Assembly: GCA_033065855.1 (NCBI GenBank)
Contig: JAVXUO010002670.1
Location: 1-64,000 of the forward strand
Direction of reading: 5' to 3'
From: Escallonia rubra
Taxonomy: Eukaryota; Streptophyta; Magnoliopsida; Escalloniales; Escalloniaceae
DNA length: 64,000 nt
Numbering within the stretch: position 1 is the stretch's first letter; each line of letters starts with the position of its first letter. Of this stretch, positions 46,287 through 56,640 are shown one piece after another. The position numbers and the translations under genes were made by a program. Below the pieces are notes generated by a model. It made no database searches, had not been told where the DNA came from, and saw nothing but the letters and a program-made list of their open reading frames with translations.

Positions 46287-48658
46287 GTTTCACATGGACA
46301 AATCAGACAAAATGCTTCCACGTGGTTTGAATGCTTTATCATACATGACGGGTATCTGCTCCAGTCTTATTTCTGCTCGATCCCTTCCATGGAGCAGGTA
46401 ATGAACAGAATTGTTTGGCATATATGCCGTCTGGTTTGCAGAAACCTCGAAGTCTTTTTCCATGGAGTAGATGCTATTCTAGTACTTTTCTTTTTCTTCT
46501 TCTTTTTAAATAGAAAAGTATGTTTATGTAAGCCAGCTCAATAGTTTATTTGATTAATTTTTTTTATAAAGATCAGAAGTTACAGAGGATTTGCGTGGTA
46601 TGGTTCCTCAAATATTTGAATCTTTCGTTGGGCATTCGTTGAAATTTGAAACCTCTTCTAGTCTTTGAAAGTTTGTTAATTATCATGTTCTGATTTTTTT
46701 AACGTAATTATATTATTTTCATGCACTATTATTTATTTATTTTAATATTGCGCCTCGCTTCAGAAAGGCGCGCGCCTAGGCTCCAGGGACCTTTTGCGCC
46801 TTAGGTGCGCCTGCGCCTTTAATAACACTGATATTATCCAAAAAGTGAATACTAGGCTTGCTGGTTGGAAGACCAAAGTTTTATCCTTAGCTGGGAGATG
46901 TACTCTTATTCAAGCAGTTACTTCTGCTATTCCCACTCACACTATGCAAATACATGATTTTCCTGTTAAAATTACTGATAAATTGGACAAAATGCATAAA
47001 GCCTTTTTATGGGGAGACTCTGAACAAAAGAAAAATATCCATCTTATTAATTGGAGAACTGTGTGCACCCCAAAGCATCAAGGAAGTCTGGGACTAAGAA
47101 AAGCTAGGGATCATAATATTGCTTGCCTTACCAAGCTGGGATGGAGAATTGGCACTAATGAGGATCTTTTGTGGGTCAAGGTTTTAAGACATAAATACGT
47201 TAAGAGTGACAACCCTAGGGACTGGAATCCGCCAAGGAAATGCTCCCATATCTGGAAAAGTATCCTTAAGAGCAAGCACATTCTTCTAAAAGGTATGAAA
47301 TGGGTGGTCAATACTGGAGAAAAAATTGATTTTTGGCAGGATTGGTGGTGTGGTGAAGGACCTATAAAGGGAGAGGTTATTGAAGATGACTTCAATGTCA
47401 AAGTGAAAGACTTTATCAATGACCTTGGTTGGGATCATGACAAGATTCTTTCTGTGGTTAACCATGAATGGCACAAAACTATTACCAAAATATATCTCCC
47501 TAAAGAAGAAGTATGAGATGATCACTGATCACTTTTGCTGGAATGCTCTTAAACAGGGTAATTTTTCTATATCCAGTGCTTATAATCTTAGTATTGATAT
47601 GCAAAGTAGTCCCACCAGTGATGTCAATTGATTTTGGATTTGGAAAATGAAGATACCACTTAAAATCATTTTTTTCATCTGGTTGGTTCTACATCAGAAG
47701 ATTCTATCTAACATCCTATTTTTTTGAGGACTATTGCCCAGGATGGAAGTTGTGCTAGATGCAACTACCCTAATGAAACCACTGAACATGTTGTCATATT
47801 TTGCCCTAAAGCTAAGGAGATGTGGAGGAAAATCTTGGATCATAGCCAACTGGAAGAAGAAGAAAACCTCAACCTTGAGGAGTGGCTGAGTAAAAACCTC
47901 CAGAAGAAAAAAAAATCTCAAATTCAGAGACATTATGGTCTTATATGTTTACTGCCACTTTGTGGCAAATTTAGAAAGATTGAAATAAACAAACTATAGA
48001 GAAAGCTTTCATACAACCTGAGATATCATGGAAAAGCATTCTGAACTTTGCTGAAGAAATGGAAAAGGCCTTCCATAAGGAAGCGAAAACATCACTAAAA
48101 CTCAAAGACTAATTTCTTGGTGTTTTCCTTTGGCAGGTACGGTTAAAGTAAATGTAGATGGCTGTGCAAAGAAAGATATAGCTGGTGGATTTGGAGGTCT
48201 AATGCGCAACAGTGGATGAGAGTGGATATGAGGTTTCTATGGCTTTACTCCAGCTGCTAGTGCTATTGAAGCTGAACTCCAAGGAATACTACAAGCAGCT
48301 CTTATGATCAAGCACCTCGGAGTGTAAAATGAAAATATTGAAACTGACTCTCAAGTTGCCAGAGAACTCATTATGGGAAACACGAATATATTTCATCCTT
48401 TGAGTAACATTATTAAAGACTGTAGCTATCTTGTTAAAGCTACGAAGTCCAATATTAACCATATATATAGAGAGGCAACCGATGTGCGGATTATCTTGCC
48501 AATTTAGGTATGCAATAAGGGGAGTCTTTTGTGTATCTCATGCCACCATCGGAGGTGGTTCTCCCCTTGTTGGCAGCTGATATAGCAGGTGTTGCCTATT
48601 CTAGGGATTAAGCTGTAAACTTTTATGTTTATTGGTATTTCTGTTGCACAAAAAAAAA

Positions 48659-49644
48659 TCTTGTAACTTACAAGATGCGAAACAAAGTTTTTCAGACGGC
48701 CCTTCCAAATTAGGGTCCCTTGCCCCCTTTCTTGGATTAATGGTGTGTGAGGGTGGCTTGGTGGTCTCGTACGGGTGGTGAGGGCTAGTGGCGGAGCCAG
48801 AATGTTTTTTAAGGCAGACACCAAAATCTCAATCTGAAATTAACAATCTCACTAATAGCAATTTTCAAATTCTATCAATTCCTAATTGTAAATTACAAGT
48901 TTCAAAACACAATTGTCACATCCTAAATTGATACAAAAAAGGAAGGGTTCTGAGAAGTAGAAAATTTAAGAATCAATCACTGGATCTTCTCTTACTTCTA
49001 TGGACTGCGGCGATCATTAGTGTCGTCGTCGAGAAATTGACCTGACGACTACCGTCCGTGAGCGCTGTTGCCGGTAGCCTGTGAATAGGCCCTACAGCCT
49101 GCCTGAGCACGTGAGGCAATGACGTTTGGGCTTTGGGTGCCGTGACTTGTAAGCCTGTGACCTGCTAGAGCTTGACCGACAAGTGGAAAAAGTGGCGTTA
49201 GCCGTTGAGGGCGTGTCCTCATGAGGTAAAGCCGGTGTGCAGTCAGGGAACTGAGGAAGAGGCGGTGTTCTCGTGTCCGCATATGTGCTTTAATTTAAGG
49301 CTTTGAAAGTATTAAAGCTTTGAAAACCGTAGCGAGTGAGAAAAAAATAATTTTTTTCGTGTTGACTTTACAATTAAGGCAGTGGAGATGAATGTTTGAC
49401 AGACAACCGATTCATGGCGATTGCATCCTGTTGACCATAAACAAAATCGAGCTCATGCAGAAGAGCTAACGTCTTGCGGTGATGATAATCCGAGGTCAGG
49501 AGGATAAAATTTGATGTCACCGGAAGGCGAAAACTTTTGAATATCTTACCAGCATTAGAATCTATCTTAACTGCCTGAGATGGAACACTATTCTAGGAGA
49601 CGCTAAAGGCAGCAAAAAACCAAAAATTAACCACAGATATTGAG
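48659..49644. other. Non-coding spacer after the LINE
   Basis: Contains AGTGGCGGAGCCAGAATGTTTTTT (about 48,788-48,812), a phrase typical of the ends of plant MITEs, but no opposite end was found. 49,000-49,290 is GC-richer without a recognisable protein. No gene is supported. Confidence 0.45.
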
Positions 49645-49857
49645 ATGCAAATTTCTTTTTGAATGAGGAGTTCAAAGCTATTGTTGGAGGCTTTGGGATG
49701 GTTAAACTCATGGACTAACAAGCTAGTCATGTTGTTACCGCTGTATGTGGCACAGTTGGACACATTGCTCCCGAGTCCCTGTCCACGTACTTGTGTACAC
49801 AGAAAACTGATGTTTTCGCTTATGGCAAAATGCTCCTTGAGCTCGTAACTGTGCACT
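49645..49857 (+). pseudogene. LRR receptor-kinase activation-segment fragment
   Basis: Reads NEEFKAIVGGFGMVKLMD, a stop, then [20 protein letters not shown] and [15 protein letters not shown]. This is the stretch from just before DFG to subdomain IX of SERK/NIK-like LRR receptor kinases, where one expects VVGDFGLAKLLD and [12 protein letters not shown]. The DFG aspartate is Gly here and an in-frame TAA lies near 49,717. No upstream LRR or ATP-binding part is seen. It is a stand-alone dead fragment and does not belong to the LRK10L units, whose kinases differ. Confidence 0.75.
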
Positions 49858-50324
49858 TCATCTTGAGTTCATCTTCTTTGCAAGTATTTATGCTACTTGT
49901 CCTGCGATTCATGCAATTATCTTTTCGTAAAGTGTTTGTTGCTTGCTATAATGGCTAGCACAACATGTTGAGAAAGGAATTTCATTGTTGTTCTTGCCTC
50001 CAAAAAAAGCCTTAAGATAGTTGTTCGAAAAGCAAAACCAAAGTTTGCAAAAAAAAAAAATATCATTTAGACATAGATCTTCGCACTCTCTTACTTCCTT
50101 TAATCCTTTTTTAGATGAGTTATAAAAAGACTGGAGCTAAATCACCCCCTTTAGTCTCACCCTTTAAAAAATTCCTCTAGAATACAAAACCTGTACATAA
50201 TAATCTTCGAATTCAGATGACGGCAAACTTTTATGTGTTCAGAATGTGTGGTTCTCACTCTACTGGTTGCAATGATAGGGGCGTCACTCGTCCAAATTCT
50301 GTTGTGTTCAGAATGTATGGTTCT
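49858..50324. other. Spacer
   Basis: AT-rich, no gene. A direct repeat, TGTGTTCAGAATGT(G/A)TGGTTCTC, occurs near 50,236 and 50,303. Confidence 0.5.
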
Positions 50325-50332
50325 CTAGCCAG

Positions 50333-51118
50333 CTAAGAAGCATGGACACTGGTGCGGATACGCGGATACGGTATTTTTAAAATTTTTAGGATACGAGTGC
50401 GGTGGGAATACGACATATTTTATAAATATTTTTTTAATTATGTATACTTAATAATCATAATATATGTGTTTGATATATGTGAAAAGATATTAATATTCCA
50501 ACCAAAGTAGTGAGTTTTTCAGTTTAATGGGTTCTTTTGTAAATTTTAAAGCTTTCAACCAAATTAGTAAGAATTTGTTAAGTTTAATGGGTTGTTTTAT
50601 AAATATTAAAATTGTAGAACTAAACATAATAAAGTTTTTATATGGTATCACTTCTATTTCTTTGAAATACTGGGGTTGGTTTATGTAATAAATTAACAAT
50701 TGGGGTCTTAAATAATATAACAAAACTAATGTCCAAAAGTCATCATCGACACATCTCACAGAACATCGACTTCGTCTCCTCCTTCTCTGGAAGCAGCCGC
50801 ACGGCGCACGCCGCAGTGGGTCGTCGGTAAGTCCCCTTCTCCTTCTCCTTCTTCTTCTTCCTTCCTCTTCTTCTTCTTCTTCTCCGTCTTCTTCTACTTC
50901 TTCTCTCCAGTGTCTCCTCTCAAATTGTCGGTGATCGCCGGAGTTCCCGATGGTGACAGATCTGAGCCGATACGCACCCGGGATTTAAGAAATTAAGAAA
51001 ATAAAAAAATGGTCGACACGCACTTGTGCTACACCAGTGCTGCACCCGAGGCGCACCTGCACCCGATGCGTATCCGGTGCCGGTGCTTCACCCAAAGTGC
51101 CACACCGGTGTTTTGTAG
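50333..51118. mobile_element. hAT-type MITE, 786 bp
   Basis: Ends CTAAGAAGCATGGACACTGG (left) and, inverted from the right, CTACAAAACACCGGTGTGG, flanked by the exact 8-bp duplication CTAGCCAG (50325-50332 and 51119-51126). Subterminal GGATACGCGGATACGG and CGGGTGCAGGTGCG-type motifs occur in both arms, and a CTT-rich microsatellite lies at 50,838-50,900. No transposase. Confidence 0.85.
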
Positions 51119-51529
51119 CTAGCCAGTAAAGTAACCGATAGATGGCAAGTTAACCGGAACATCCATCATTCCAGTGTAGACCTCCATCATTTCATTGTTA
51201 TTTCGCACTAAATGATGGAACCTAGATGGCAAGTTAGTATGCTACTTACTTTAGGTTCCCTCAAACTAAAAGCCATCTAAATAACAATGTTTCCCAGAAT
51301 TATGGCCAAAATTAATCCAAGAACTTGATATTAAAATATTCCCTTTTTACCGCGCAAAAGCCATCACCTTAGACCTAGTAGCATAAGGTTATGCAGATCG
51401 AGTAACAAATGCTTCTTGGTCCAAGCAATTGTTTCTATTTATTAAAATCCAGTAAGCATTTGCTTCCATTTATTAAAATCCAGTAAGCATTTGGGCGACA
51501 TACTTAAAATTTATTGAAGCTGAAATAGT

Positions 51530-52760
51530 TTTAACACACCTTTTTCTGTGGAGTCGAGCATTTTCTTGGTGAAACCCTTAGCACGTGCTGCATATTCCCT
51601 TGATCTTGGGGCAGCTGCTTCTGTGGAATTGGATGTACCTTAAAGTGTTTTCTTGGAGAAAGTCGTGGCACATACTGCATATTCCCTGGATGTATTGTAC
51701 GAGATGATGATACCACTCGACGACTGCTTGATTCATCAGGAACTTATTGTCAGTAGCAAGATGTAGATAATGTGTACTAATTAGATAAAAGAACTTCAAA
51801 TTCTCACAAAGGAAAGAGTGAAACTTAACTTTTCCAGTTTTGGAAGAAACATCATGGGCTGCATCGACAACATCACACTTTGTATATGGGACATCATGTT
51901 CTCTTCCATTTTAGCCTCCAACTGTGTCTTTATAGTTGACACTTGAGTTGATAATTGGGCTGCTACTTGAGTTTGCATCTCTCGTTCCATTTCATCGAAA
52001 GCATAAACTGGCTCTTGAACGGAAACTGGAAGTTATGATGCAAAAGTGTCCATTTTATCCTGTGCAAACAAGAGACTAAAAAGTCCACTATTATCCAAAC
52101 TTATTAATGCTGATGTTTATAGTAATCTAAATTTAAAAAAGAGGGGGAAAAAGTACATACAACAGCTTCAGCCACTTCTCCATTTGTATACTACCCCTGC
52201 TTTTCCCCGGTCTTATACTTGTGTGTTCCTTAAAAAAACTCACGAGGAGATGGGTCTCTACCGAAAGCATTCCTTAGCCACATCCCCGTTAAGAAAACAC
52301 ATATAAATGCCAATCTGGGCTCACTAGTCATCTGCACTAACTTACAATTATTGTAGTACATATATGAGAGTTTACCTCCACTCTTGAGCATTGCTCTTCC
52401 GACCATTTGTATGAGGGAACTTCATTTTCTCCCTGTTTTTTTTTTCACTCCTTGCCTAGCATTTGAAACAAAGAGAGAAGCATGATTAGGTATTAAAGAG
52501 AGCCAACATGGAAAGAAGATTAGTTTGTAAGTACATGCTACTTAAAAGTCAGTCCAAATCATTTGAAACATACCTTCACATTTTTGCAACCCCAGAAGTG
52601 GACAAGAATAGGACACTGATTATCTTCCACCCTATTCGGGCGATTTGTCAAGCGCTCAACATCGTTATCATATGGATCATAGCCCTTAGCCTTCACGAAA
52701 TGCTTCCAATCCTTCCATTTCTTCCCAACAGACATCATACGAGCTCTTCTCGTCTCCATT
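51530..52760 (-). pseudogene. En/Spm (CACTA)-type plant transposase-like gene, decayed
   Basis: Minus-strand exon-like pieces. 52,559-52,759 opens METRRARMMSVGKKWKDWKH and ends FWGCKNVK. 52,377-52,457 reads KKNREKMKFPHTNGRKSNAQ between AG and GT. About 52,140-52,330 is broken by stops. 51,796-51,990 is a Gln/Met-rich coiled region (QVAAQLSTQVSTIKTQLEAK). 51,531-51,740 has a twice-repeated GNMQ(Y/H)V block. The order and the KNR.K..HT.G.KS motif match the Transposase_24 (Ptta/En/Spm) family of plant repeat proteins. No TIR or TnpD-like partner was found. Stops show that it is not functional. Confidence 0.65.
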
Positions 52761-54270
52761 GTTGTATTTGTGTTCTCTTATGGTCATGGCACGCAAAGAA
52801 ATATTACTATTAGACTGAAAGGGCTGGGGGAATCTTCTCTATTTGAAGCTTTCTCAGCAGGAAAGGTGCCTGTCTCCAAACCACAAGAGCTGAAGCAATG
52901 AGCGAAGGACGAAGATCCCTCTAAAATTTGTGTGTTCTTCGCTTCCTGATACCAAAGTAACATATCTCACACTACTAGCTAGGACTGATTCAGTCCCAGA
53001 ACAACGGCAAAATGATTAACAAAATCTTGAAACTTGTATGCTGTAATCTTGGGACTAACAAATGCACGTCTTGCAAAGTTATTTGCTTCATTTATATGGA
53101 CGATGTACATGAACTAAGAAAAGGAGCACTCAATGCCTGATTATCTTACTAAGTTAGTATGTCAAACCCCCACTATCACCATTTCTTCAGCATGAAAAAA
53201 CCACCATCAATAACAACACATTCACATGGTTTTGGCAGTACAAATAATGAAAAATAACACTTATGGACGAATCTAGTAAAAAGCTTGTGTAATTGTTTTC
53301 ACATGGTAGTTTTTGGTTATCAAACTGGTGAACTTGTTATTTAGTGCGAGGAAATCTACTGCGAATCAACTTTTCGACCCTCAAATCTTGTTTTGCTCAA
53401 ACAATCCCAAGTCTGTTCTATTTCAACATTTATTGGCTAGTTATAGGCTAGCCAAATTAGTTTTGGCTTCTGATAGAACAATGTTTACTTTGAATCAATT
53501 GTAACACTTACTTACGAAACTGCATACCACTTTTCAAAATTCACACCTGCACTGACATCAGGGCTAGCCTACTTACATAGATCGAACAATTTGCAAAGGT
53601 ACAAATCTTTTTGTAAAAGAAAATAAGCGTCATAACTAAAAGTTCATGCATGAACAGCTCTCTCTTACTTTATTATTTCATTCTCCTAGTTGTGGTCATC
53701 CCAAGCAAAGATCAGACGTGCCATTTGCTTCATCACAGTCGTCGTTGTCCATGAATCTTCGACGCGAGACACTCACAAACAGCCCCCCACCCCCTAAGGA
53801 CCACCCACCCCCATATGGTCTCCCTCCCCAACCCACACCCTGACCACCCCACCACGGCACACACACGCACATCCAGTTACACCCACACACGCGCACTCAC
53901 ACACATAGACACACAACCTGCAAATACCTATAGATGCACCATATAAACCCAAAGTTACCTTCTCTAATGTTCTATACTTTAAACATTCGCAGTTACCTTA
54001 TCTAATTTTCTATCTCTCCCATTTATAAGTCTTTATTTTTATTTGATTTCCGAATAAGATTCACTTCTCAAATTTTTACATACTCATAGTTCAGTTCTTG
54101 CATTATTATCCATTGCCCAAGCTAAAAAGAAAGTCTCAAATCCTATCAAATTCCAGCCAACAATCAATTACCACAAAACCCTGATCCCTTCACATCCATG
54201 GGGTTCCAAAATCAACCTGATTTTAAGAACGAATAACAAAAAAAGGACATGGACAAATATGGCGTATCTG
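52761..54270. other. Non-coding spacer with C-rich/CA-rich tract
   Basis: AT-rich, no recognisable gene. 53,780-53,915 is a C- and CA-rich low-complexity stretch (CCCCCCACCCCC, CACACACGCACAC); the open frames over it reflect composition. Confidence 0.5.
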
Positions 54271-54470
54271 CTAAGAATCGGCATCGTCTTTCTTCTTGGG
54301 CTTGTGATAATTCTCCTCGTAGTGCTTGGCAATCAAGATTTTTGTTGAAAAGCTTGTGTATGTTCGGTACATTGTAATTCTGAGCAGCGTAAACCCCAAA
54401 AAATGTGCCAATAGTAATTCGAAACTGGTTCTGATGATTCTTGCCACCGAGAGAAGAACGATCTCTCACG
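54271..54470 (-). pseudogene. Possible STMP1-like small mitochondrial membrane protein gene, one frameshift
   Basis: The minus strand reads KNHQNQFRITIGTFFGVYAA followed by QNYNVPNIHKLF. The GVYxAQNYxVPN signature recalls the short transmembrane mitochondrial protein 1 (STMP1) family of very small proteins. After an A run near 54,335 the reading must move by one base to reach a plausible basic tail (AKHYEENYHKPKKKDDADS) with a stop at 54,271-54,273. Without the shift it reads into an unlikely sequence. The start codon is unclear; no ATG directly precedes the region. It may be a retrocopy or a real small gene with a sequencing or assembly error. Assigned from motif memory only. Confidence 0.5.
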
Positions 54471-55590
54471 CTTGCCCTCCTACAGGCCCCTCATTCTGTA
54501 CCTGCATTAGATGAATAGACAGTTGGAGGAGCTGATCGAGCTGCCAGTGAGCTGGAAGAAGATTCGCATCAAAAGATCAGGTATAAGACCTGAAGTCAAT
54601 CAAGAGGAAGTCAACTCCCAATCGAAGATTGCAAACAGAAATTGGCGGCAATTGAAGACGGCATCGTTTAGTTAAATGGACTATGAAGGAAGACGGCGTC
54701 GTTTGGTTCAAACAGACAATGAAGGCAGACGACATCATTTTAGTCTTGGTTTTAAATTCCATTTAAATACGTTTTTAGCGACAGTTGTTTGTAATTGATT
54801 TTGGCGCTAGAGCCAAAATCCAAATTCGAATTCCATTTTGAATTGCTGTTATGCTTTTAGGCGTGAGGCAAGACAGAGAGAGACATTCATGATTTGAACA
54901 TCGAAGTGAAATCTTCACACTACTTCTTCTTGTTCTTCTCTCTTCTTGTAAACCTCCGTTAATTCAATAAAAATTCTCAGTTCTATTCTCTTTCCCTGTT
55001 CTGTGAGCTTGAATTCTTAACCATGGCAGCTTATACAAGTTAGCATCTCTGCCGATATGCTACAGGGAACTTTGTGACTCCGATTTGGGGAGAGGCAGAT
55101 CGTGGAATGCCGATTTGGGGGGAGAGAGAGAGGGGCAACGCTTGATTATGGGTGCGGCGTTTATGCAGGTGTGGGTCAATCATGTGGCGTTTGTGCAGGT
55201 GGACTGTGAAAGAGTGGACGGTAATTACACCAAAACCGCATGAAGGCGGTGGGCTGTGAAAGAGTGGACGGCAATTACACCAAGGCTGCATGAAGGCGGT
55301 GGGCAAAGAGGACCACGTCGACAATTACACCAAGGCCTGGACTCGAACCGGTATGGCTGGGCCTTGGGGTCGGACCTCAGGTCCGGGGGGATCTTGGATC
55401 CGGACGTGTGGGCGTACGAGAGGAAAATGCCGTTGCAGGCGTTGGAGGCCGGGGCCGGAGCCTGGGCCGCTGTCGCATTCTGGGCCTTCTTCCTGGGTTG
55501 TCCATCGTTCTAGCGTACTTTATGCAAGAAGGTCCACAGTAACAGCCATGGCATTTTCCCATTTCAGTCAGTGAGTTGCTTGATAAGACC
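54471..55590. other. Spacer, partly LTR-like
   Basis: 54,890-55,020 has the look of an LTR end: a TTCTTCTTGTTC-rich leader, AATAAAAATTCTCAG and CTTGAATTCTTAACCA. I could not fix a left boundary or a duplication. 55,190-55,310 has a direct repeat containing GAAAGAGTGGACGG and CATGAAGGCGGTGGG. No gene is supported. Confidence 0.35.
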
Positions 55591-55594
55591 TTTT

Positions 55595-55758
55595 TGCTCC
55601 TAAAAAACTAACAGTCGTTTGGTCAATATATATTTTGACCGTCATTTGGTGATGGAAGTCAAGTTTTTTGAATATTTGGTGTTGGGTGCCAATTTTAAAA
55701 TCATGGGGGTGCTGGTGCAACTGACCCCTAAGTACAGGGTGTAGCGTAAAATTAACCC
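55595..55758. mobile_element. Single arm of the 9804-11044 MULE family
   Basis: About 160 bases match the right arm of the complete MULE (10,885-11,044): AACAG(A/T)CGT.TGGTCAA, CATTTGGTG, GGTGTTGGGTGCCAA and the end CCCCTAAGTA...TTAACCC. The opposite arm is missing. The sequence right after it continues as the duplicated upstream flank (as at 4,085), so the boundary at 55,758 is real. Confidence 0.75.
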
Positions 55759-55975
55759 CTTTTCTTGGTCCATACTATCTGCAACTTTAACATAATGCAA
55801 TAGGAGGGGCGTGTAGTCAATCCTTCTAGATCGACCAATGTGCAGTCTTGTGTGCTAGGCTAGCCCTTTAGACATTTCAGCATTCCCATATGAATCAGAA
55901 AGTCAGAATAGGTTGCTCACCTTTATCGCATACTTGAACCGTTAAATATTAACCTTCTTTCTTTTAAGAGAAAAA
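55759..55975. other. Duplicated upstream flank of a receptor-kinase ectodomain exon
   Basis: Closely matches 4,085-4,320, including GTAGTCAATCCTTCTAGATC, ACCAATGTGCAGTCTT and TGTGCTAGGCTAGCCCTT. Non-coding. Confidence 0.75.
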
Positions 55976-56515
55976 GGATTCTGTATCGATCCAATGTTTG
56001 AAGCTTGCAAGCTACCCATTCTGTATTCAAGGTCTTCAAGAACCATTTTGTGGGTACCCTGGATTTTAGCTCAATGTACTAACAATACGTACCCAAAACT
56101 TCATATACCCGAAAAAAGAAAAGAAAAAAAAAAAGACTATACGACAAGAAATCAACTATGCTAAATGCTTTCTTCAGGTACATAATCCCGTCGTTCTGAG
56201 TCCAAGTAAACCTGGCTTCCTCCCGCAAATGTGGAATATATCACTTGAGCCAGATAAGTTTGTTTTTGGCAATGTTTCCAATCTTACTTTGTTGTCCAAC
56301 TGTACCACGCAGCTACCTGAGGAGCTGCTGAAGTATACGGTAGGATATGCTGGTGATGGTTGGGATTTGGCAATGTTAGCAAATGATACAAACTTGGGAA
56401 ATGTTTTGAGAGTTTGAGACACGAGTATGGTGGAGCCGGTGGTTCAGTAAGAAGAGTTGCTGAGAAGGGATTTTGAGACGAACTGGTTGGCTGGTAATTG
56501 CAGTGCTGGTTTCCA
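55976..56515 (+). pseudogene. LRK10L-type ectodomain exon, isolated dead copy
   Basis: A fourth second-type ectodomain copy. A shortened start (LPILYSRSSRTILWVPWI-like, frame broken, with an A-rich insertion at about 56,110-56,140) is followed by a clear middle: MWNISLEPDKFVFGNVSNLT, then QLPEELLKYTVGYAG and WDLAMLANDTN. A TGA near 56,416 and the lost Cys-rich end finish it. No kinase exon follows; 56,525-56,640 instead resembles the flank upstream of unit 2 exon 1 (20,865-20,990). Confidence 0.85.
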
Positions 56516-56640
56516 AAGGTCGGGGACCTGGCTTTGTTGGTCTACTCCCAAGTCTTCCCCGACTAATTTTCCAAGATCAACTGGCGTGTATGAGGAGATA
56601 AACCTCTAAATGTGATGGAGCAAAAACATTTATACTACTT

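Larger units (their letters stand above)
43580..46830. mobile_element. hAT-type element carrying an eIF4A exon, in LINE ORF2
   Basis: Inverted ends CAGTGTTATTAAA (left) and TTTAATAACACTG (right), flanked by the exact 8-bp duplication ATATTATC (43572-43579 and 46831-46838), as in the hAT superfamily. The LINE reading (NHIIQKVNTRLAG) is restored when it is removed. The subterminal regions are full of GCGCCTAGGCGC-type palindromes. A 2.0-kb solo LTR sits inside the left arm; without it the element is about 1.2 kb. It has no transposase and contains a fragment of an eIF4A gene. Confidence 0.9.
41260..48613 (+). pseudogene. LINE ORF2 (endonuclease, reverse transcriptase, RNase H), broken
   Basis: The ATG at 41260 opens the APE endonuclease (ILLWNCDGPGN; WMVVGDFNDI). 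A frameshift near 41,750 and a stop near 41,868 follow. The reverse transcriptase covers about 42,011-43,579: KAPGPDGINAMFF, QFRPISLL, FKIDLEKAYDKFSW, QRGIRHGDPLSPYIF and the catalytic FYADD near 43,310-43,323, with frameshifts near 42,697 and 43,250. After the hAT insertion it resumes at 46839 (NTRLAGWKTKVLSLAGR), then a zf-RVT region (CARCNYPNETTEHVVIFC, about 47,752-47,806). A C-terminal RNase H lies at about 48,136-48,520 (VNVDGCAKKD, AIEAELQGI, ETDSQVA). Many stops make it inactive. Confidence 0.88.
31180..48658 (+). mobile_element. Full-length L1-type LINE, dead and interrupted by nested insertions
   Basis: A plant non-LTR retrotransposon in the order ORF1 (DUF4283 and CCHC knuckle), ORF2 (APE-type endonuclease, reverse transcriptase, zf-RVT, RNase H) and a short 3' tail with an A run at about 48,649-48,657. 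Three direct insertions split it: 31870-32251, 32932-40939 and 43580-46830. At each one the flanking LINE sequence resumes after a target duplication. Without them the LINE is about 5.8 kb. Stops and frameshifts occur throughout. I could not find its own target duplication, so the 5' boundary is approximate. Confidence 0.9.

Noticed and set aside
54560..55020. Solo LTR ending CTTAACCA
   Set aside because: The right end looks LTR-like, but no convincing TG start or 5-bp duplication could be placed.
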